Origin: Lentzea cavernae
GTDB lineage: Bacteria > Actinomycetota > Actinomycetes > Mycobacteriales > Pseudonocardiaceae
Assembly (NCBI RefSeq): GCF_014653695.1
Contig: NZ_BNAR01000009.1
Coordinates: forward strand, 248,001-312,000
Direction of reading: 5' to 3'
Length of the DNA: 64,000 bases
Shown: one piece after another, positions 8,426-16,455 of the stretch
How the letters are laid out: every line of letters begins with the position of its first letter
Position numbering within the stretch: the first letter of the stretch is position 1
The notes under the pieces: model-generated
Database searches by the model: none
What the model was told of the DNA's origin: nothing
What the model saw: the letters and a program-made list of their open reading frames with translations, nothing else
Position numbers and translations under genes: made by a program

Positions 8426-8905
8426 ATGTCCGAAACGATGGAGCGCCTTGCCGGGGCCGACACGTTGGAGGAAGTGCAACGGATCGTGCGCACCACGGCC
8501 AGGTCCTCGCTGGCCGCACACGGTGCGACGTTGGTGCTGCTCGACGGCGACCTCTGCTACTACGCGGACGAGGATTCGATGAGTCCGCTGTGGAAGGGCC
8601 AGCGCTTCCCGGCCGTGAACTGCATCAGCGGCTGGGCGATGATAAATCGTCAGACCGTCGCCATCAGGGACATCCGCTTCGATTCGAGGATTCCCCAGGA
8701 AGCCTATCGGCCGACCTTCGTGCGCAGCCTCGTGATGGCCCCGATCCTGCGCCCGGAACCGCTCGGCGCCATCGGCTGCTACTGGGCGGTCCCGCACACC
8801 GCGACCCCGGCCGAGACCGAGACGCTGCAGTCGCTCGCCCACGCCGCCGGCGAGGCCCTGGAACGCTTCCCGGAGGGCCTGCCCGCACGGGGCTTCCTCA
8901 GCTGA
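8426..8905 (+). CDS. Stand-alone GAF-domain protein
   Basis: This 159-residue protein is essentially a single GAF sensor domain. The fold-type pattern includes LVLLDGDLCYYADED, a middle GWAMINRQTVAIRDIRFDSRIP segment, and the closing VRSLVMAPILRPEPLGAIGCYW strand typical of GAF domains. No output domain is attached, so it may sense a small ligand or redox state and act through a partner. A partner gene is not evident. The 3' end overlaps the convergent ABM-family gene by 8 bp. Confidence 0.8.
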   Translation: MSETMERLAGADTLEEVQRIVRTTARSSLAAHGATLVLLDGDLCYYADEDSMSPLWKGQRFPAVNCISGWAMINRQTVAIRDIRFDSRIPQEAYRPTFVRSLVMAPILRPEPLGAIGCYWAVPHTATPAETETLQSLAHAAGEALERFPEGLPARGFLS

Positions 8906-9194
8906 CGTGGCGGAAGTGCCGCAGGGTCAACGGCCGCTGCAGGTACTCGTCCTCGTCGGGGAAGGTCACCGGATCGGTGCGCCACCCGGCGCCCGCGTAG
9001 TTCTCGAGCGCCCGCTCGTCACGCCACCGGCTCACGTACCGCACGCGCAGCGGGTCGTCGAGGTCGACGAGCACCTCGTGCCCCACGAGCCCGTCGTAGG
9101 TCTCGGGGAACGTGCTCACCAGCTCCCGCACCCTCGCGACGAACTCCTGCTCCCGGCCCGGCTTCACCAGAGCCTCGGACACCCGCGTCAGCAC
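8898..9194 (-). CDS. Antibiotic-biosynthesis-monooxygenase (ABM) fold protein
   Basis: This 98-residue single dimeric alpha/beta-barrel protein has the usual ABM pattern: an MLTRVSEALVKPGREQEFVARV first strand and helix, and VRYVSRWRDERALENYAGAGW in the second half. Members range from heme-degrading and quinol monooxygenases to non-catalytic proteins. The lone Trp/His arrangement does not settle which. The gene may form a two-gene unit with the small membrane protein just upstream on the same strand (9 bp gap). Confidence 0.75.
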   Translation of the reverse strand: MLTRVSEALVKPGREQEFVARVRELVSTFPETYDGLVGHEVLVDLDDPLRVRYVSRWRDERALENYAGAGWRTDPVTFPDEDEYLQRPLTLRHFRHVS

Positions 9195-9203
9195 GACGCG
9201 ACC

Positions 9204-9434
9204 CTACCGCCGGTCGAGCTCTTCCTCGAAGATCCGGTCGACCTGCCGCGAAGCACGCGACAACGTCCTGACCGCGAAGTAGACCACCGCGAATCCGGCG
9301 GCGGCCGCGACCGTCACCCAGGCCGACGTGAGCATGTAAACGATCCCCAGGGACTGCAACACCACAATTGTCTTGGCCGCTATGACGATCCACGACCTGT
9401 GAGACGGATTGGCGGCGGAGGCGGAGTCCATCAC
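9204..9434 (-). CDS. Small two-helix membrane protein, unknown function
   Basis: I do not recognise this 76-residue protein. It has two hydrophobic segments (roughly residues 15-35 and 38-58), the first written as WIVIAAKTIVVLQSLG, and a charged C-terminal tail ending in RIFEEELDRR. It lies 9 bp upstream of the ABM-family gene in the same direction and could anchor or accompany it. Its start may be either of two adjacent ATG codons. Confidence 0.6.
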   Translation of the reverse strand: MMDSASAANPSHRSWIVIAAKTIVVLQSLGIVYMLTSAWVTVAAAAGFAVVYFAVRTLSRASRQVDRIFEEELDRR

Positions 9435-9807
9435 GAAAGTCTCCCGAAATATTCAACGAGGGCTGAACCACTGCCTACGTCGTTTGGATCTAGTTGGCCG
9501 TTACGCAACGTGAGTTGAACCGTCAACCTTCACTCTTAAGGGTTAACGCTACGTGTTCGTTCCGCATAGTTTGGCGCAGAACGATGTCCCTCTGTCCTGC
9601 AAATACGGTGGCCTCTGCGGCTGCTCGTGTCGAGACGCGTCACTCGATCGGGTGGTCTGTCGGGATCGTTGATGTCCTTTTCGGCGACCAGAAGGGACCT
9701 TCGACTCTGTGTGCCGAAGAGCCTTCCGATCGACATGTCGACGGACAAAAGATGAGACAAATTCATAAGCGATTCGATTCTTCGCCTCGTGGGAGATGAT
9801 CTGACGC
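9435..9807. other. Relatively AT-rich non-coding gap
   Basis: These 373 bases lack a convincing gene. Open frames here have none of the codon bias of their neighbours. The base composition is visibly richer in A and T than flanking DNA. A TTGACG-like element reading leftward near 9519-9524 could be part of the promoter for the small membrane gene. I see no strong hairpin or repeat. Confidence 0.5.
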
Positions 9808-10377
9808 ATGAGCTGGTCCCGAGCCGACACGTGGCTCCGATCCCACACGCCCGAGCTGCACGCCAAGTTCCTGCCTCCCGCCACGCCCGCCGACCTGGCC
9901 GCGGCGGAGGAGGTGGTCGGCGCCCCGCTGCCGGCCGGCCTGACGGCGTGGTGGGCCGAGTGCGGCGGCCTGGCGAACGTGAACTACACCCCGATCATCC
10001 CGGAGTTCTACAGCCCGCTCGGCGTCGGCCAGGCGCTGGAGGTCCGCAAGATGATGATGGAGATCCGCCGCGACGTCGCGGTCGCCCCGGAGATCGCGGA
10101 CGTCGACGCCCACGAGGCGAGCAAGCTCGCCGAACCCGCCGGGTCGCCCATCGGGGACCTGTGGCTGCCGCTGTTCGTCCCGGTCGCGGTGGACGCGTCC
10201 GGCACCTACCTGTTCGCCGACCTCCGCGAGGGACCGCTGCGCGGGTGCGTGACGCAGTTCGACGAGGTCGAGGGCGCGGACGAGGAACCCCTGTGGGAGA
10301 GCGTCGACGCGATGCTCCAGGCGGTGGTGGAGTGGCTGGAGGGCGATTTCCGCACGGAATGGCCGATTGCTCGCTGA
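9808..10377 (+). CDS. SMI1/KNR4 (SUKH) family protein
   Basis: This 189-residue cytoplasmic protein carries the SUKH-fold signature near its N-terminus: TPADLAAAEEVVGAPLPAGLTAWW, then the GDLWLPLF and GTYLFADLREGP segments. In actinomycetes such single-domain proteins are common. Some SUKH proteins are immunity proteins against nuclease or deaminase toxins, but no toxin gene is adjacent, so a housekeeping or orphan-immunity role is equally possible. It is monocistronic and is followed by a strong stem-loop. Confidence 0.8.
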   Translation: MSWSRADTWLRSHTPELHAKFLPPATPADLAAAEEVVGAPLPAGLTAWWAECGGLANVNYTPIIPEFYSPLGVGQALEVRKMMMEIRRDVAVAPEIADVDAHEASKLAEPAGSPIGDLWLPLFVPVAVDASGTYLFADLREGPLRGCVTQFDEVEGADEEPLWESVDAMLQAVVEWLEGDFRTEWPIAR

Positions 10378-10383
10378 GACGGC

Positions 10384-10434
10384 AAAACAAATCAGGCCCT
10401 GCCGCATTTCTGCGAGCAGGACCTGATTTGTTTT
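10384..10434. terminator. Bidirectional terminator between SMI1 gene and tRNA-Pro
   Basis: A 13-bp perfect outer stem (AAAACAAATCAGG at 10384-10396 with its complement at 10422-10434) encloses inner CCTGC/GCAGG pairing. The outer arms give a T-run on both strands, so it can end transcription of the SMI1 gene and of the leftward tRNA. Confidence 0.88.
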
Positions 10435-10439
10435 ATTCA

Positions 10440-10514
<75 letters not shown>

Positions 10515-10533
10515 GCTGGGAACATGTAGAACT

Positions 10534-11487
10534 CTACATCATGTCCGCGCCAGCTCCGAATCGGACCCCCTCATTTCGCCCCTGACCAGGCGTAACGGGT
10601 CGCGGAACCAGAGTCAGCAGGGAAGCCTCGGGAGGGCAGCAGAAGCGCACCGGAGCGTAGGGCGAAGTGCCCATGCCGGCGGACACGTTCATCCACATGT
10701 GCGAGCCCCAACGGGAAACGCCGCGGGCGCGGCCGCGGTCCAGTTCGCAGTTCGTCACCACTGCGCCGTAGAACGGGATGCGCAGTTGGCCGCCGTGGGT
10801 GTGGCCGGCCATCACGAAGTCGTAGCCGTCGGCGGCGAACGGGTCGAGCACGCGCGGTTCGGGGGAGTGCGTGACGCCCAGGCGCAGGGCGGCCGACGGG
10901 TCGGGGGTGCCCGCGATGTCGGCGTAGCGGTCGCGCTTGAGGTGCGGGTCGTCGAGGCCCGCGCAGAAGATCTCCTGGTCGCCGACCTTGATGGTCTTGC
11001 GGAGGTGGGTGAGGTCCTCCCAGCCGCGTTCGATCATGCCGGCGCGGAGGTCTCGCCACGGGAGCGTGACGCCGTGGATGCGCTTGGTCTTCGAGGACGG
11101 CAGGAGGTAGCGCACCGGGTTCTTGAGCCTCGGGGCGTAGTAGTCGTTGCTGCCGAAGACGAACACGCCCGGCTTGTCGAGCAACGGGCCGAGCGCGCGC
11201 AGGGTGCCGGGGACGGCGTCCTTGTGCGCGAGGTTGTCGCCCGTGTTCACCACGAAGTCCGGGTTCAGGTCGGCCAGGGCGGCGACCCAGCGCTGCTTCG
11301 ACACCTGGTTCGGCGTCATGTGCAGGTCCGAGATGTGCAGCACGCGGATCGGCTTGGCGCCGGGGGACAGCACCGGCACCGTCGCTGTGCGCAGCGTCCA
11401 GTGCCTCCTCTCGATTCCCGCCGCGTACGCGATGGTCGCGGCGCCGACTGCGGTCGTGGCGAGGAGGGCTCGGCCGAGCTTGTTCAC
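10534..11487 (-). CDS. Calcineurin-like metallophosphoesterase, membrane-anchored
   Basis: This 317-residue YkuE/YaeI-type phosphoesterase binds a dinuclear metal centre: DLH (in VLHISDLHMTP), GDN (VVNTGDNLA), SND (FVFGSNDYY) and GHTHGGQ are all present in order. An N-terminal hydrophobic segment (about residues 7-23) suggests a signal anchor with the catalytic domain outside the membrane. It matches the Rv3683 position beside ponA2, although YqeY, HAD and GntR genes intervene here. The substrate may be a nucleotide or lipid phosphate; this is not inferable. Confidence 0.88.
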   Translation of the reverse strand: MNKLGRALLATTAVGAATIAYAAGIERRHWTLRTATVPVLSPGAKPIRVLHISDLHMTPNQVSKQRWVAALADLNPDFVVNTGDNLAHKDAVPGTLRALGPLLDKPGVFVFGSNDYYAPRLKNPVRYLLPSSKTKRIHGVTLPWRDLRAGMIERGWEDLTHLRKTIKVGDQEIFCAGLDDPHLKRDRYADIAGTPDPSAALRLGVTHSPEPRVLDPFAADGYDFVMAGHTHGGQLRIPFYGAVVTNCELDRGRARGVSRWGSHMWMNVSAGMGTSPYAPVRFCCPPEASLLTLVPRPVTPGQGRNEGVRFGAGADMM

Positions 11488-11555
11488 GCGTCAAGGGTAC
11501 GGAAGGCCGGTAACTCGATCGGCGCGGCATCCGGCGGGCGGTACCGTTCTGCCTC

Positions 11556-12026
11556 ATGGCGGAGTTGAAGACGCGGCTGAAGAACGACCTGACCGTGGCG
11601 ATGAAGGCCCGAGAGACGGTCACGGCCGGTGCGCTGCGGATGGCGCTCACGGCTGTCACGAACGAAGAGGTTTCCGGCAAGCAGGCCCGTGAGCTGTCCG
11701 ACGACGAGGTCGTGAAGGTGCTCGCGCGCGAAGCCAAGAAGCGCAAGGAGGCCGCGGAGGCCTTCGACGGCGCCGGCCGGGCTGAGAAGGCCGAGCTGGA
11801 GCGCCAGGAGCTCGCCGTGCTGGAGATCTACCTGCCCAAGCAGCTCGACGACGCCGAGCTGGCGTCCATTGTGGACAAGGCGTACGACGCCGTCGCCGCG
11901 CAGCTCGGCGAGGCGCCGGGGCCCAAGCAGATGGGCCAGGTCATGAAGGCGGTCAACGCCGAGGTCGCCGGGCGCGCAGACGGTGGCCGGGTGGCCGCCG
12001 CGGTGAAGTCCAAGCTCACCAGCTGA
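11556..12026 (+). CDS. GatB/YqeY domain-containing protein
   Basis: This 156-residue YqeY family protein resembles the tRNA-binding tail domain of GatB but stands alone. Diagnostic blocks are LKTRLKNDLTVAMKARE, LRMALTAVTNEEV, LEIYLPKQLDDAEL and the C-terminal GQVMKAVNAEVAGRADGGRVAAAVKSKL. It may assist tRNA-dependent amidation, but this is family inference. Its 3' end is followed by a GC hairpin shared with the convergent HAD gene. Confidence 0.92.
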   Translation: MAELKTRLKNDLTVAMKARETVTAGALRMALTAVTNEEVSGKQARELSDDEVVKVLAREAKKRKEAAEAFDGAGRAEKAELERQELAVLEIYLPKQLDDAELASIVDKAYDAVAAQLGEAPGPKQMGQVMKAVNAEVAGRADGGRVAAAVKSKLTS

Positions 12027-12035
12027 GAGAAGTGG

Positions 12036-12057
12036 CGCAGCGGCGAAATCCGCTGCG
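12036..12057. terminator. Hairpin between convergent YqeY and HAD genes
   Basis: An 8-bp perfect stem (CGCAGCGG at 12036-12043 and CCGCTGCG at 12050-12057) has loop CGAAAT and is followed by ATTTCC. It is a plausible bidirectional terminator with a weak U-tract. Confidence 0.6.
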
Positions 12058-12070
12058 GCACCCCGATTTC

Positions 12071-12787
12071 CTAGAACGCCTTGTCGACGGCGTCCGCGAA
12101 CTCGCCCATCGACCCGAACTCCAGGTCGTAGCTGAAGTCGCCGGACGGCTCGGGCGTCGCGCCCCAGCCCGGCCTGTCGTGCCGCCGGTTGATCCACGCC
12201 GACCGCAGCCCCTCGCGCTTGGCCGGAACGTGGTCGTGGAACAGGCTCTGCGCCACGTGCAGCAGTTCCGAACGCTCCACCCCCACCGTGTCGAGCGTGG
12301 TGTCCAGCGCCCGGAAGTGGTTCTCCGCGGGCTTGTACGCGCCGACGTCCTCCGCGGTGATGATCGCCGCGAAGTCCCCGTGCAGCCGCCGGTTGCTGCC
12401 GGCGAACCCGTCGCGGTGCACATTGGACACGATGATCAATTTGTAGTGGGAAGCCAAACGCGCCAACGCGTCCGCGGAGTCGGGGAACGCGGGCCAGTCC
12501 GGAACGGACGACCCCAGTCGCCGGGCCTGCTCGTCGCTCACCCCGCGGCCCAGGGCGGCGCCGGTGCGGCGGAACGCCTCGGCCAGCACCTCCGGGTACA
12601 GCCTGAACGGCTTTTCCGCCGCCACGACCGCTTCCTCCCGGCCGTACGCGAGCAGCAGTTGCTCGTCCGGCAGCGAGAGCCCTTCGGAACGGGCCCACGG
12701 CGACAGCACGGCGGCGATGCCGGTCTCCCAGTCGATGAGCGTGCCGTAGCAGTCGAAGCTGAGCGCCTTGAACTGAGTCAGGTCCAT
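12071..12787 (-). CDS. HAD-superfamily hydrolase, (S)-2-haloacid dehalogenase type II
   Basis: This 238-residue HAD enzyme has motif I FDCYGTLIDWE (nucleophile Asp12), motif II IIVSNVHRD and a conserved Lys in VGAYKPAENHF. It matches haloacid-dehalogenase type II proteins that hydrolyse 2-halocarboxylates, though many actinobacterial members are of unknown substrate. It is transcribed divergently from a GntR/FadR-type regulator across a 53-bp gap holding an array of alternating palindromic half-sites, so the regulator likely controls it. Confidence 0.88.
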   Translation of the reverse strand: MDLTQFKALSFDCYGTLIDWETGIAAVLSPWARSEGLSLPDEQLLLAYGREEAVVAAEKPFRLYPEVLAEAFRRTGAALGRGVSDEQARRLGSSVPDWPAFPDSADALARLASHYKLIIVSNVHRDGFAGSNRRLHGDFAAIITAEDVGAYKPAENHFRALDTTLDTVGVERSELLHVAQSLFHDHVPAKREGLRSAWINRRHDRPGWGATPEPSGDFSYDLEFGSMGEFADAVDKAF

Positions 12788-12794
12788 GACGACA

Positions 12795-12817
12795 AACTGT
12801 AGTACAGTTCAACTGTA
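12795..12817. promoter_or_regulatory. Three alternating half-sites: operator between HAD and GntR genes
   Basis: AACTGTA (12795-12801), TACAGTT (12803-12809) and AACTGTA (12811-12817) are separated by single bases. Adjacent units therefore form two overlapping perfect 15-bp palindromes. Their cores carry the GT-N-AC type spacing favoured by FadR-like GntR regulators. The array lies between the divergent starts at 12787 and 12841, suiting autoregulation and control of the dehalogenase. Confidence 0.75.
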
Positions 12818-12840
12818 GGGCAACTGGTTAAACTGGCCGC

Positions 12841-13491
12841 ATGTCAGCCCTCGACGGCCTCGAAGTGCGGCGCACCACCACGGCCCAGCAGCTGGCCGAT
12901 GGCCTCTCCGAACGGATCATGGCCGGCGCCTTCGGCCCTGGTGACAGGCTCAGGGAGAGCGCGATCGCGGCTGAGCTGGGCGTCGCGCGCAACACCATCC
13001 GCGAGGCCGTCCGGATCCTCGAGCTGACCGGGCTGGTGCGCTACGAGGTCAACCGCGGCGCCGTCGTCATCGCGCCGACGCCGGAGAAGATCGACGCCCT
13101 CTACACCGCCCGCGAACGCCTCGAAACGGCGGCGGCGAGCCGCACCCCGCGCCCGGAGCAGCTGGAAGCGATCACGCGAGCGTTCGACGACCTCGTAGAC
13201 GCCACCAAGTCGGGGGACGTCCAGGACGTCGTCGACCGCGACCTAGCGTTCCACCAGGCCATCGTGGCGGTGCTCGACAGCACGAGGCTCGACGAGTTCT
13301 TCGCCTCGCTCACCAAGGAGTTGCGCTTCTACCTCACCGTGCTCTCCCGGCAGGAGACGCCGGACGAGGTCGTGGCGCAGCACCGGGTCATCTTCGACGC
13401 CATCCGGCTCGGCGACCGCGAGAGGGCGGTCGCCGAGCTCCGGGCGCACGTCGACGTGAGCGTGGAGCAGCTCAAGCAGCTGCTCCACTAG
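12841..13491 (+). CDS. GntR-family transcriptional regulator, FadR/FCD subfamily
   Basis: This 216-residue regulator has an N-terminal winged helix (LADGLSERIMAGAFGPGDRLRESAIAAELGVARNTIREAVRILELTGLVRYE) and a C-terminal all-helical FCD ligand domain. The FCD metal-binding pattern includes Asp/His residues in VDRDLAFHQAIV and later His residues. Such regulators respond to organic acids. The alternating palindromes immediately upstream are the best candidate target, implying control of itself and the divergent haloacid dehalogenase-like gene. The stop is 3 bp from the convergent ponA2 stop. Confidence 0.92.
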   Translation: MSALDGLEVRRTTTAQQLADGLSERIMAGAFGPGDRLRESAIAAELGVARNTIREAVRILELTGLVRYEVNRGAVVIAPTPEKIDALYTARERLETAAASRTPRPEQLEAITRAFDDLVDATKSGDVQDVVDRDLAFHQAIVAVLDSTRLDEFFASLTKELRFYLTVLSRQETPDEVVAQHRVIFDAIRLGDRERAVAELRAHVDVSVEQLKQLLH

Positions 13492-13494
13492 CGA

Positions 13495-15927
13495 CTACCG
13501 GGGTTCCGGTTCGGTCGGCAGCGTGATCGGTGGTGGCTCGTTCGGGTTGCCGGGATTGGGCGGCGGCTGCGCGGGAGGTTCGGTGGCGACCGGCGGCGGC
13601 ACGTAGCCCGAGCTGACCGACAGGTTGATCACCGTGCCGCGCAACGCGTTGCCGCGCGGCGACTGGCTGACGACCGTGCCCTTCGACCTCTCGGAGTTCA
13701 CCGACTGCTGGCTCACCTTGTAGCCGGCCTGCTCGAGGGTCCGGGTGGCGTCGTTGATCTGCTTGCCCACCACGTCGGGCACCTGGATCTCGCGGCCGCC
13801 CTTGAGGTACCGCGGCTCCACCTGGGGCAACGGCGACACGGCGGCGGTGCCGTGCACCTTCGTCATGGTCTCGAACCACGTCTTGGCCGGGATCGTGCCG
13901 CCGAAGATGTTGCCGCTGCCGCACAACCGGGGTTGCGCGCCGAGGCAGATCGGGCGGGGCGAGGTGCCGTCGTTGAACGTCTGCACGGCGCCCGCGAAGT
14001 CCGGGGTCGCGCCGATGAACGCCGCCGACTTGTACTCCTCGGTGGTGCCCGTCTTCGCGATCATCGGGCGGGTCCACTTGGCGTTGCGGGCCGCCTGGGC
14101 CGCGGTGCCGTTGCCGACGTCGTCCTTGCTCATGCCGACCGCGAGGCCGTTCGCAAGGCCCTCGGAGACGACCTGCTCGCACTGCGCCTCGTTCACCTGG
14201 ACGGCCTTGCCGTTGCGGTCCAGCACCTTCGCGATCGGCGTGGGCGGGCACCACTTGCCGCCGCTCACGATGGTCGCGGCGACGTTCGCGAGCTCCAGGG
14301 TGGACACCGGCGCCGGGGAGAGCGTGAACGACGCGTTGCCGCCGTTCTGCTTGTAGAACTCCGTCTGCGAGATGCGGTTCTGCTTGTCCTTGGCCTTCGG
14401 GTCCGGCCGCGTGCCCTGCAGGTTCGTCGCCATCGTCTCGCGCATGCCCAGTCGCGAGGCCATGTCGACGACCGCGTCCATGCCGGTCTGCTCCTCGAGA
14501 ATCACGAAGCCGGTGTTCGGCGACGTGGCGAGGGCCTGCTGCAGCGTCATCGACGACGGGTAGCTCGAGTCGAAGTTCGACAGGCAGTACCAGCGGGTGC
14601 CGGGCTCACCGGTGCTCGGGCAGCGCTGGGCGCCACCCTTGAAGACCCGCGAGGTGTGCGAGGTCGGAGTCGGGATGACGTTCTCGATGCCGAGGCCCTT
14701 CTCCAGCGCCGCCGCCGCCGTGAAGACCTTGTAGATGGAGCCGGCGCCGAACTTGTTCTCGACACCGCTCGGCAGGTCGTACGTCGTCTGGCGCAGGTCG
14801 GACTTCAGGCCGTAGTCGCGGTTCGCGACCAGCGCCAGCACCTCGTGGCGCTCCTTGCCGGGCTTGACGATCGCCATCGTGTTCGCGATGCCGTCGGTGG
14901 TCTTGGCGACCCCCGCCTCGGCCGCAGCCTTCGCCTGCGAGGTGGCCGCGCGGTCCAAAGTGGTCTGGATGGTGTAGCCGCCGGTGCGCAGCTGCTCGTC
15001 GCTGAAGCCCGCGCGCTGCAGGTAGTTCACGACGTACGAGCAGAAGAAGCCGTTCTCCGGGCCGGCGCCGACACAGCCGTTCGGCGGAGTGCGGACCGGG
15101 GTCGCGAGACCGAGGCCTTCCTTCTTCGCCGCCTCACCCGCGTCGCGCGACAGCTTGTCGTTCTCGACCATCCTGTCGATCACTTTGTTGCGCCGGTCCA
15201 AGGCTTTGTCCGGATACGCTTCGGGGTCGAGTGCTGACGGACTGTTCACCATTCCCGCGAGCACCGCGGCCTGGGGAACCGTCAACTTGTCCGGAGTCGT
15301 GTTGAAGTAAGCCTGCGCGGCCGCCGCGATGCCGTAAATGGTCGAACCGAATGGAACGACGTTGAGGTACCGGGCGAGGATCTCCTCCTTGCCGAGCTTG
15401 CGCTCGAGCTGCAGCGAGATCCGGGCCTCGCGCATCTTGCGCGCGATGGTCTGCTCCTGCGCCTTGGCCTGCTCCACCTTGTTGTTCCGCGCCACGACGT
15501 GGACCAGGTAGTTCTTCACGTACTGCTGGGTCAGCGTCGAGGCGCCCTGCGACACCGAGCCGCTGACCTGGTTCGTCAGACCGGCGCGGATCGTGCCCTT
15601 CCAGTCGACGCCCTGGTGCTCGTAGAAGCGCCGGTCCTCGACGGAGATCAGCGCCGCCTTCATGGTCGGCGAGATCTTCTCGGGCGGTGTCAGCACTCTG
15701 TACTGGTCGAACAGGTACGCGATGGGCGCCCCGTCCTTGTCGGTGACCGTCGTGATCAACGGAGGATCCGTCGTCACGAGGTCGGCGGAGATGCTGTCCA
15801 CGGTGTCGCTGGCCCTGTTCGAGACGAGACCTGTCGCGCCCACGACTGGGAACAGCATGCCGGCGAGGAGAACCCCAGCCAGCAGGCACAGGCCGAGCAT
15901 CTTGAGCACGCCATTCCTGACTCGCAC
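13495..15927 (-). CDS. ponA2: Bifunctional class A penicillin-binding protein with PASTA domain, PonA2-like
   Basis: This is an 810-residue murein polymerase: membrane anchor (about 7-28), glycosyltransferase domain with catalytic Glu97 in EDRRFYEHQGVD, and transpeptidase domain with SIYK (397-400), SPN (469-471) and KTGT (625-628). A PASTA repeat follows at about 715-775, then a Pro-rich tail. It polymerises and crosslinks peptidoglycan outside the membrane. The PASTA domain and the neighbours (metallophosphoesterase on one side, WhiB4 and two ATPases on the other) match mycobacterial ponA2 (Rv3682). It is divergent from the WhiB gene and convergent with the GntR regulator. Confidence 0.95.
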   Translation of the reverse strand: MRVRNGVLKMLGLCLLAGVLLAGMLFPVVGATGLVSNRASDTVDSISADLVTTDPPLITTVTDKDGAPIAYLFDQYRVLTPPEKISPTMKAALISVEDRRFYEHQGVDWKGTIRAGLTNQVSGSVSQGASTLTQQYVKNYLVHVVARNNKVEQAKAQEQTIARKMREARISLQLERKLGKEEILARYLNVVPFGSTIYGIAAAAQAYFNTTPDKLTVPQAAVLAGMVNSPSALDPEAYPDKALDRRNKVIDRMVENDKLSRDAGEAAKKEGLGLATPVRTPPNGCVGAGPENGFFCSYVVNYLQRAGFSDEQLRTGGYTIQTTLDRAATSQAKAAAEAGVAKTTDGIANTMAIVKPGKERHEVLALVANRDYGLKSDLRQTTYDLPSGVENKFGAGSIYKVFTAAAALEKGLGIENVIPTPTSHTSRVFKGGAQRCPSTGEPGTRWYCLSNFDSSYPSSMTLQQALATSPNTGFVILEEQTGMDAVVDMASRLGMRETMATNLQGTRPDPKAKDKQNRISQTEFYKQNGGNASFTLSPAPVSTLELANVAATIVSGGKWCPPTPIAKVLDRNGKAVQVNEAQCEQVVSEGLANGLAVGMSKDDVGNGTAAQAARNAKWTRPMIAKTGTTEEYKSAAFIGATPDFAGAVQTFNDGTSPRPICLGAQPRLCGSGNIFGGTIPAKTWFETMTKVHGTAAVSPLPQVEPRYLKGGREIQVPDVVGKQINDATRTLEQAGYKVSQQSVNSERSKGTVVSQSPRGNALRGTVINLSVSSGYVPPPVATEPPAQPPPNPGNPNEPPPITLPTEPEPR

Positions 15928-16033
15928 GCGGGCCAGCGTACGCCGTACACGAACGGGTGAAGGTGATCAGTAAGTGCCGTTACTCAGCATGAGTAGACAT
16001 ACGCAAGACAGGTAACAGTCGGGTGACCCAGGC

Positions 16034-16062
16034 TTGGACAGGGAACCGAACGGCACTACAGT
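16034..16062 (+). promoter_or_regulatory. Sigma-70-type promoter of the WhiB gene
   Basis: TTGGAC (16034-16039), a 17-bp spacer and TACAGT (16057-16062) form a near-consensus housekeeping promoter. It predicts a transcript start near 16069 and a leader of about 95 nt before ATG 16165. Confidence 0.65.
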
Positions 16063-16084
16063 CCGTCAACGTCCAAGGAATGCA

Positions 16085-16106
16085 GCCGTAGCTCGAACGC
16101 TACGGC
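16085..16106 (+). promoter_or_regulatory. Stem-loop in the WhiB leader
   Basis: GCCGTAGC (16085-16092) and GCTACGGC (16099-16106) form a perfect 8-bp stem with loop TCGAAC, inside the predicted untranslated leader. It has no U-tract, so it is more likely a stability or translation element, or a protein site, than a terminator. Confidence 0.45.
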
Positions 16107-16164
16107 ATCCGTGGCAGGGGTGTGGCGGATTTCCACATTTGGACAGCACTGAGGAGTGGGGGAT

Positions 16165-16455
16165 ATGAACCAGGGGGATTGGCGTATCAACGCTTCGTGC
16201 CGTGACGAAGAGCCGGATCAGCTCTTCGTCCGAGGTGCGGAGCAGCGCAAGGCGAAGCTGGTGTGCCTGGGATGCCCGGTGCGCATGGAATGCCTGGCCG
16301 AAGCGCTCGACAACAAGATCGAGTTCGGGGTCTGGGGAGGCATGACCGAGCGCGAACGCCGTGCTCTGCTGCGCCGCCGTCCGGACGTCGAGTCGTGGTT
16401 CGAGCTTCTCGACAACGCACGTCAGGACCACGTCGAGGACACCCGAGTCGGCTGA
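16165..16455 (+). CDS. whiB4: WhiB-family iron-sulfur regulator, WhiB4/WblA orthologue
   Basis: This 96-residue protein has the four WhiB cysteines (C12, C34, C37, C43, pattern C-x21-C-x2-C-x5-C) that hold a [4Fe-4S] cluster, and the GVWGG turn at 55-59 followed by a basic RERRALLRRR tail. WhiB4 and its Streptomyces counterpart WblA act as redox- or development-linked regulators. The orthology call rests on placement between ponA2 and the paired ATPases, the same order as mycobacteria. ATG 16165 is preferred because GAGGAG (16151-16156) is 8 nt upstream; a GTG at 16156 is in frame. The stop abuts the convergent ATPase stop. Confidence 0.92.
   Translation: MNQGDWRINASCRDEEPDQLFVRGAEQRKAKLVCLGCPVRMECLAEALDNKIEFGVWGGMTERERRALLRRRPDVESWFELLDNARQDHVEDTRVG

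Noticed and set aside
9494..9884. Open frames in both directions in the AT-richer gap
   Set aside because: They lack codon bias, ribosome binding sites and any recognisable motif, and they overlap one another.
11868..11878. DnaA-box-like TGTGGACAA inside the YqeY gene
   Set aside because: It is an isolated 9-mer made of ordinary Val-Asp-Lys codons with no partner boxes.
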